Assembly (NCBI GenBank): GCA_964632135.1
Contig: CAZWEI010000011.1
Coordinates: 1-25,250 of the forward strand
Length of the DNA stretch: 25,250 bases
Reading direction: 5' to 3'
Source of the DNA: JBFMAP01 sp964632135
GTDB lineage: Archaea; Micrarchaeota; Micrarchaeia; Burarchaeales; JBFMAP01
Positions 20,842 through 25,250 of the stretch are shown here, piece after piece. Position numbers and translations under genes: made by a program. The notes beneath the pieces were generated by a model. The model did not search any database. It was not told the origin of the DNA and saw only the letters and a program-made list of their open reading frames with translations. How positions within the stretch are numbered: the stretch's first letter is position 1; each line of letters opens with the position of its first letter.

Positions 20842-23703
20842 ATGGTTGAACTGAAGGAAGCGGGAAGCGCGCGCTGGGAAATTTCAAAGAGCGGGAACAT
20901 GCGCGTGCCCGTTACCGTTTACGGTATCAAATCAATCGTCGAGAGGATGAAGCGCGACCGCACGTTCACGCAGGCGCAGAACGTCGCGTGTTTGCCGGGA
21001 ATCGTGCGCTCCTCGCTCGTGATGCCTGACGGGCACGAGGGCTACGGGTTCCCTATTGGCGGAGTCGCGGGTTTCAGCGAGGCCGACGGCGGCGTGATTT
21101 CACCGGGCGGTGTCGGCTATGATATCAACTGCATCGACGGAGACTCGCGCGTTTTGACCGAGTTTGGATTTACGATGCCGATGGAGAAGTTCGCAGAGCA
21201 GTTCCGCTCGTTTGATGTTTCCGGAAATTATCTGGTGAGTGTCTTGGGAAGCGCTCTCTCGGTTTGCTCGCTTTCAAGCAATAAGCTTGGAGCAGCGAAG
21301 CCAGCTGCATTTCTCTCAAAAAAAGCGGATAAGAAGATGCTGGAGCTCACGACTCGCTGCGGAAAGAGTTTGATTTGCTCAGAGGATCACCCGATTCTAA
21401 CGCGCGCAGGAATGAAAAAAGCAGGTAATCTTACTTCTGGCGAAGAGATCGGGGTTAGTTTCTTCGAGGGCGTTGAGTTCGAGCTTCTTGCGCGCGAGCA
21501 AACGATTGAGGAGACCGCAATTTACGCGAAAATATTCGGTTATATGCTCGGCGACGGCGCGCTTACAGAGTCAAAGGGAAAACTGCGCGCGTGCGCATAT
21601 GGGCGGTTTGAGGATTTGCGGGAGATGAAAAACGACATTGAGAGGCTTGGTTTCCACACGCACGTTCTCGAAAGGGAAAGGAGGCACGCAATAGAAACGC
21701 AATACGGAAAGAAAGAATTTACTTCGAAGTGCGCCGAGCTTCACGTTTATGCGCGCGAGTTCGCAGAGAGGCTTGTTTCGCTTGGAATGCCGGTTGGGAA
21801 AAAAGCCTCATCTGATTTCCGCGTGCCCGAGTGGATAAAAAAATCTCCGAGGTGGGTGAAGCGGCTCTTTTTGGCTGGTTTCTTCGGAGCGGAATTGAGT
21901 ACTCCTGCAACGCACACGAAAACAGGTTTCTATTCGCCGATAATCTCGCAGAATAAAAATGAAAAAAATGTTGGGAGCGGTCGCGCGTTTTTAATTGATG
22001 TGATGAATTTGCTTGAGGAGTTTGGGATAAAAACCACAAAACTCGCGCAGCGCGACGAGTACAAAAATAAGCAGGGAAAAACCGTGCGACTTCGGCTTGA
22101 GATTTCAGGGGATGAGGAGAACCACCTGAAATTATACGAGCAGATTGGTTTCGAATATTCGGCTAAAAAGACAAAAATGGCCGAGATTGCGTGCTTCTAT
22201 ATTTTGAGAAAAACGGAACTGACCGAAAAGCGCGCGCAGATAGCGGCGAGGGCGCGCGAGCTCAAGAAGAAAGGGCTTTCATTACATGAGGCGCAGAGCC
22301 TTCTCTGCTCCGAGATTGCGAACGCGAGGTTCATCGAGCGTGCGTATTACGAAAAGGCAGGCCAGCGCATAAACCAGAAGTTCGAATCTTTCAATTCTTT
22401 CAGGAAAAGAATGCTTGATGAGATTGAGCTGCGCGGAGTCCTTTTCGACGAGATTGCGAAAATAGAAGAGGTTCCATACTCCGGCGAGGTTTATGATTTT
22501 TCCATCGAGGAGACGCACAACTTCATCGCGAACGGGGTTGTTGTTTCAAATTGCGGGGTGCGGCTTATTCTCACGAACATGCTCGCGGACGAGGTGAAGC
22601 CGAAAATTCCAGAGTTGATGAATAAACTTTTCCAGAACGTTCCTTCAGGGGTTGGAAGCAAGGGAAAAATCAGGCTGAACGAGCGCGAGTTGGAGGAAGC
22701 CGTTCGCGAGGGCGCGCTCTGGGCGATAAAGAAAGGATATGGGTGGGAGGAGGACGCCACGCGCATCGAAGAAAATGGGTGCATGAAGGGCGCGGACCCA
22801 TCAAAGGCGAGCCCGATGGCGAAGAAAAGGGGCGGGCCCCAGTTCGGAACGCTCGGCGCGGGAAACCATTTCCTGGAAGTTCAGCGCGTCGAGGAGCTCG
22901 TGGACGAGGAGGTGGCGAAGGCGTTCGGGCTTTACAAGGGGCAGGCCGTCGTTATGCTTCACTGCGGCTCGCGCGGATACGGGCACCAGGTGTGCGATGA
23001 TTACATCCGCGTGATGCTTTCCGCGTCCGCGAAATACAAAATCAACCTTCCTGACCGCGAGTTGTGCTGCGCGCCGCTCGGCTCAAAGGAGGCGAACGAT
23101 TACGTGGGCGCGATGTTCTCAGCAGTGAATTACGCGTTCTGCAACCGGCAGGTGATGACGCACTGGATTCGCGAGACGTTCGAGGACGTTTTCAAGAAGT
23201 CCGCGGACGCGCTCGGGATGAAGGTTATGTACGACGTGTGCCACAACATCGCGAAGTTCGAGGAGCACGACGTTGAGGGAAAGCGAATGAAATTGTGCGT
23301 TCACAGGAAGGGCGCGACGCGCGCATTCGCGGCAGGCCGCGAGGAGGTCCCGCAAATCTACAGGAGCGTGGGCCAGCCTGTTCTCATTCCTGGAAGCATG
23401 GGAACTTCCTCCTATGTGCTCGCGGGGACAGAGGGCGCGATGAGGGAGGCGTTCGGCTCCACGTGCCACGGAAGCGGACGCGTGATGAGCAGGAGCGAGG
23501 CGACACGCACGTACAGCGGGCAGAAGGTGAAGAGCGAGTTGGAGGAAAGGGGAATCTCGATTCGCGCGACGAGCGGGGAGCTGATTGCAGAGGAGGCGCC
23601 TGGCGCGTACAAGAACGTTGAAGAGGTCGTTGAGAGCGTCGCGCTCGCGGGCATCTCGAAAATCGTCGCGAAACTGGTTCCGATGGGCGTCGCGAAAGGG
23701 TAA
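20842..23703 (+). CDS. rtcB: RtcB RNA ligase precursor containing an intein
   Basis: RtcB joins 2',3'-cyclic phosphate and 5'-OH RNA ends using GTP and Mn2+, mainly in tRNA splicing. The 953-residue precursor is RtcB interrupted by a 474-residue intein (residues 97-570), leaving a 479-residue ligase, close to the family norm of about 480. Extein landmarks: MPDGHEGYGFPIGGVAGF; GGVGYDIN joined to CGVRLI, restoring the metal-binding Cys (spliced residue 97); GAGNHFLEV; HCGSRGYGHQV; and STCHGSGR with the guanylylated His at precursor 876 (spliced 402). All key residues are present, so the spliced enzyme should be active. The gene begins a probable operon with two unknowns and malate/lactate dehydrogenase (gaps of 5-20 bp). 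Confidence 0.97.
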   Translation: MVELKEAGSARWEISKSGNMRVPVTVYGIKSIVERMKRDRTFTQAQNVACLPGIVRSSLVMPDGHEGYGFPIGGVAGFSEADGGVISPGGVGYDINCIDGDSRVLTEFGFTMPMEKFAEQFRSFDVSGNYLVSVLGSALSVCSLSSNKLGAAKPAAFLSKKADKKMLELTTRCGKSLICSEDHPILTRAGMKKAGNLTSGEEIGVSFFEGVEFELLAREQTIEETAIYAKIFGYMLGDGALTESKGKLRACAYGRFEDLREMKNDIERLGFHTHVLERERRHAIETQYGKKEFTSKCAELHVYAREFAERLVSLGMPVGKKASSDFRVPEWIKKSPRWVKRLFLAGFFGAELSTPATHTKTGFYSPIISQNKNEKNVGSGRAFLIDVMNLLEEFGIKTTKLAQRDEYKNKQGKTVRLRLEISGDEENHLKLYEQIGFEYSAKKTKMAEIACFYILRKTELTEKRAQIAARARELKKKGLSLHEAQSLLCSEIANARFIERAYYEKAGQRINQKFESFNSFRKRMLDEIELRGVLFDEIAKIEEVPYSGEVYDFSIEETHNFIANGVVVSNCGVRLILTNMLADEVKPKIPELMNKLFQNVPSGVGSKGKIRLNERELEEAVREGALWAIKKGYGWEEDATRIEENGCMKGADPSKASPMAKKRGGPQFGTLGAGNHFLEVQRVEELVDEEVAKAFGLYKGQAVVMLHCGSRGYGHQVCDDYIRVMLSASAKYKINLPDRELCCAPLGSKEANDYVGAMFSAVNYAFCNRQVMTHWIRETFEDVFKKSADALGMKVMYDVCHNIAKFEEHDVEGKRMKLCVHRKGATRAFAAGREEVPQIYRSVGQPVLIPGSMGTSSYVLAGTEGAMREAFGSTCHGSGRVMSRSEATRTYSGQKVKSELEERGISIRATSGELIAEEAPGAYKNVEEVVESVALAGISKIVAKLVPMGVAKG
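21130..22551 (+). mobile_element. Intein with LAGLIDADG endonuclease inside rtcB
   Basis: Encodes 474 residues from C97 to N570 of the precursor. Block A is CIDGDSRVLTEFGFTMPM. Block B is CSEDHPIL with H183 (S-x-x-H instead of the usual T-x-x-H). Two LAGLIDADG-type motifs are visible: GYMLGDGALTES (near 234) and LAGFFGAELS (344-353), where the second has Glu at the catalytic acid position and a Gly for the first Asp. Block F is EVYDFSIEETHNFIANG and block G is VVVSN|C. The penultimate His found in most inteins is Ser here. The insertion point, immediately before the active-site Cys in DIN|CGVR, is the site used by known archaeal RtcB inteins. The endonuclease may be active; splicing is likely. 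Confidence 0.95.
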
Positions 23704-23708
23704 CCGAG

Positions 23709-24344
23709 ATGATAAGACAAGTACGCACCAGATATCCTTCTTACAAAGGCGGCGGCAAAGAAGGAAAGCAGCATGTTGAAACGCTCATTAAAATACCCCA
23801 CACAGTTAGCCTTAGCGACACAAACGAATTTTCCAAACTAAAAGGATTAGAAAATAAACTAAAACTAGAAAGCAAAAGCCCTGCGCAGAGGGCAGAGGGC
23901 GCGATCGGCGCGATGAACGCCTACGATAAGGAAGCCCTTGATGCACTTTGGAACGCTTTCGAGAAAGAGAGGAATCCCTGGGTCGCAAGCGTTATAGTGA
24001 TGGCGTACGCGGTCGTCGGCGAGACAATGCTTAAACGAAAAGAACTTTTGAAAAAACTAAACACATTTAACCTGGGGAAGGAAGCCGCGGTTAATAAATT
24101 TGGAGAATGCAAGGATGGGTACGCGATGAGTACCTACGATTATGCTACATCCGATTTTATTGGACTCTTTATGAAAACCGTCTACCTCGACTTGATAGTC
24201 CTCTTAGAACGCAAGGCACTGGACTTCCAGAAGCTGAAGGACAGGGCGCAGCGATTGTGCGAGATAATAGCCGAAGATGAAAAGCGATTAGAAGTTGAGC
24301 AAAGAAAACGGGTGAGCGGCGGCTTTAGCTTTAGGATAATTTAA
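23709..24344 (+). CDS. Unknown soluble helical protein downstream of rtcB
   Basis: A 211-residue protein. The N-terminal ~45 residues are basic and probably flexible (RTRYPSYKGGGKEGKQHVET). The remainder is mainly helical: GAMNAYDKEALDALWNAFEK, a hydrophobic helix around PWVASVIVMAYAVVGETML, a Tyr/Asp-rich turn (GYAMSTYDYATSDFIGLFMK), and a C-terminal coiled-coil-like end (RLCEIIAEDEKRLEVEQRKR). No family or catalytic motif is recognised. It starts 5 bp after the rtcB stop, so co-transcription is very likely. Codon use shows fewer GCG/CGC codons than its neighbours, suggesting a recently acquired or fast-evolving gene in an otherwise conserved operon. Confidence 0.7.
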   Translation: MIRQVRTRYPSYKGGGKEGKQHVETLIKIPHTVSLSDTNEFSKLKGLENKLKLESKSPAQRAEGAIGAMNAYDKEALDALWNAFEKERNPWVASVIVMAYAVVGETMLKRKELLKKLNTFNLGKEAAVNKFGECKDGYAMSTYDYATSDFIGLFMKTVYLDLIVLLERKALDFQKLKDRAQRLCEIIAEDEKRLEVEQRKRVSGGFSFRII

Positions 24345-24360
24345 TTTTGGGGGTTATGTT

Positions 24361-24627
24361 ATGGTTTGCTGGCTGCGGTTCTTACAGCAGGTTTCCGAGA
24401 TGCTGAAAAGCGTCGAGCCTGACATATACGCGCGCAAGCGCCTCGCAATAGACGTGCTGAAGGATATCGAGCGCGAGAAGGGGCACGACGTCGCGCGCAT
24501 AAAGAAAACAATCGACGACGAGGGCGCGGCTGGGCTCGCTGCGCGCGCGCAGCAGTATATTAAAAAGAAGGCGAGAAAGAGGAGAATAAGGGAGGAAGAG
24601 AAAGAGGTCGCTGTTGCTGAAGAATAA
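24361..24627 (+). CDS. Small helical protein, unknown
   Basis: An 88-residue protein. The first part (CWLRFLQQVSEMLKSVEPDI) and the middle (YARKRLAIDVLKDIEREKGH) are amphipathic helices. The C-terminus is very basic then acidic (KKKARKRRIREEEKEVAVAEE), which suggests nucleic-acid or ribosome association. The ATG at 24361 is 16 bp after the preceding stop, with a G-run (GGGGG at about 24349-24353) upstream; an in-frame ATG at 24400 is a weaker alternative. It lies between the rtcB-linked unknown and the malate/lactate dehydrogenase, in the same direction and closely spaced. No family is recognised. Confidence 0.65.
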   Translation: MVCWLRFLQQVSEMLKSVEPDIYARKRLAIDVLKDIEREKGHDVARIKKTIDDEGAAGLAARAQQYIKKKARKRRIREEEKEVAVAEE

Positions 24628-24647
24628 TGTTTATACGAGGTGAAGTA

Positions 24648-25250
24648 ATGCGCGCGCAGAAATTGAAAATAGGAATAATCGGCTCTGGGCGACTGGGCGG
24701 GCTTTTCGGGTTCGCGCTCGCGCAGAGAAATATGTGCAGCGAGTTGGTGTTCGTAGATGTTATTCCTGAGATGGCGGAAGGGCAGGCAGAGGACGTGATG
24801 CAGGCGCTCGCGCTCAGCAGGCTAAAGACGCGCGCGAAATTTGGTTATGAAAATTTGAAGGATTCGGATATTGTGATTTTAACTGCGGGGAAGCCGCGCA
24901 CGCCCGAGATAAAGAGCAGGCTCGAGTTGGTTGAGATAAACGCGAAAATAATCGCGAACGTTGCGCGCGAGGTCGCGAAGCACGCGCCGAATTCAATCCT
25001 CATAACTGTTACGAACCCGATGGACGTGATGAATTACGTCGCGTTCAAGCATTCCGGATTTCCGCGCGAGCGCGTTATCGGGTCGGGCGGGCAGTTGGAC
25101 ACCGCGCGCTTCAAACTTGTTCTTTCGCGGATGCTGCGCGTTCCAAAATCTAAAATAGACGCGCTCGTGATTGGGGAGCACGGGGACGCGCAGGTGCCTC
25201 TTTTCAGCAGGGTGAAAATGCGCGGCGAGGCGAGGAATTTCAGCGAAGAG
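24648..25250 (+). CDS. Malate/lactate dehydrogenase, C-terminus cut off by window edge
   Basis: NAD(P)-dependent 2-hydroxyacid dehydrogenase of the LDH/MDH family. Reading from ATG 24648, 201 residues are present. The Rossmann loop is IGIIGSGRLGG, followed by VFVDVIPE, where the Asp after the second strand favours NAD. The substrate loop is TAGKPRTPEIKSRLELV. TNPMDVM, GSGGQLDTARFK (Asp of the catalytic pair and the substrate Arg) and IGEHGDAQVP (catalytic His) follow. The unusual PEIKSR loop in place of KPGMSR or QEGESR leaves malate versus lactate specificity open. AGGTG at 24638-24642 is 5 nt upstream and decides the start over the in-frame ATG at 24627, which overlaps the previous stop. 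It is the last visible gene of the rtcB cluster; about a third of the protein lies beyond the window. Confidence 0.93.
   Translation, partial: MRAQKLKIGIIGSGRLGGLFGFALAQRNMCSELVFVDVIPEMAEGQAEDVMQALALSRLKTRAKFGYENLKDSDIVILTAGKPRTPEIKSRLELVEINAKIIANVAREVAKHAPNSILITVTNPMDVMNYVAFKHSGFPRERVIGSGGQLDTARFKLVLSRMLRVPKSKIDALVIGEHGDAQVPLFSRVKMRGEARNFSEE

Overview
The window is archaeal. It encodes an HMf-type histone, a threonyl-tRNA synthetase with the archaeal N-terminal editing domain, a GPN-loop GTPase, an XPF/ERCC4-type nuclease with C-terminal HhH motifs, and an intein-bearing RtcB RNA ligase. Upstream regions carry BRE/TATA boxes about 25-30 bp before start codons, often with no room for a leader (leaderless genes). 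Gene density is high, many proteins are short and unrecognised, and codons favour GCG/CGC strongly in the core genes. This would fit a DPANN-like lineage (Diapherotrites or Micrarchaeota type), but the phylum is inference.

Layout. 1-1453: a GPN-loop GTPase (cut by the window edge) and a HEXXH membrane protein diverge from one TATA element, followed by a small convergent Cys4 protein. 1454-2969: an intergenic stretch with strong RNA-like inverted repeats, a coiled-coil/winged-helix regulator with a palindromic operator on its own promoter, and a helical unknown. 3015-6086: two genes of different base composition, a beta-rich membrane-anchored protein and a long malic-enzyme-like protein that has lost two metal ligands. 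6203-9261: PIN-domain protein, helical unknown, ERCC4 nuclease, ACT-domain protein, a small unknown, and histone. 9422-12252: an NHL beta-propeller receptor-like protein with a cytoplasmic-side His-rich tail, translationally coupled to a two-TM protein. 12305-17193: a one-TM unknown, then pdxS, a large surface glycoprotein-like gene, pdxT and a glutaredoxin-like gene. 17204-20720 (minus): thrS and an unassigned class V PLP enzyme. 20842-25250: rtcB with a 474-residue intein, two unknowns, and a malate/lactate dehydrogenase cut by the window edge.

How the genes work together. PdxS and PdxT together make pyridoxal 5'-phosphate, the cofactor of the PLP enzyme nearby. The malic-enzyme-like protein and the malate/lactate dehydrogenase both touch malate/pyruvate chemistry if active. 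The strongest candidate for something undescribed is the NHL-propeller/His-tail protein with its coupled two-TM partner (9422-12252), which looks like a cell-surface sensor or metal-handling pair. Next come the malic-enzyme-like protein with E-to-V and D-to-N substitutions, the possible structured RNAs at 1545-1665 and 13207-13281, and the autoregulatory operator at 2216-2259. No rRNA, tRNA, CRISPR array or insertion sequence was recognised.
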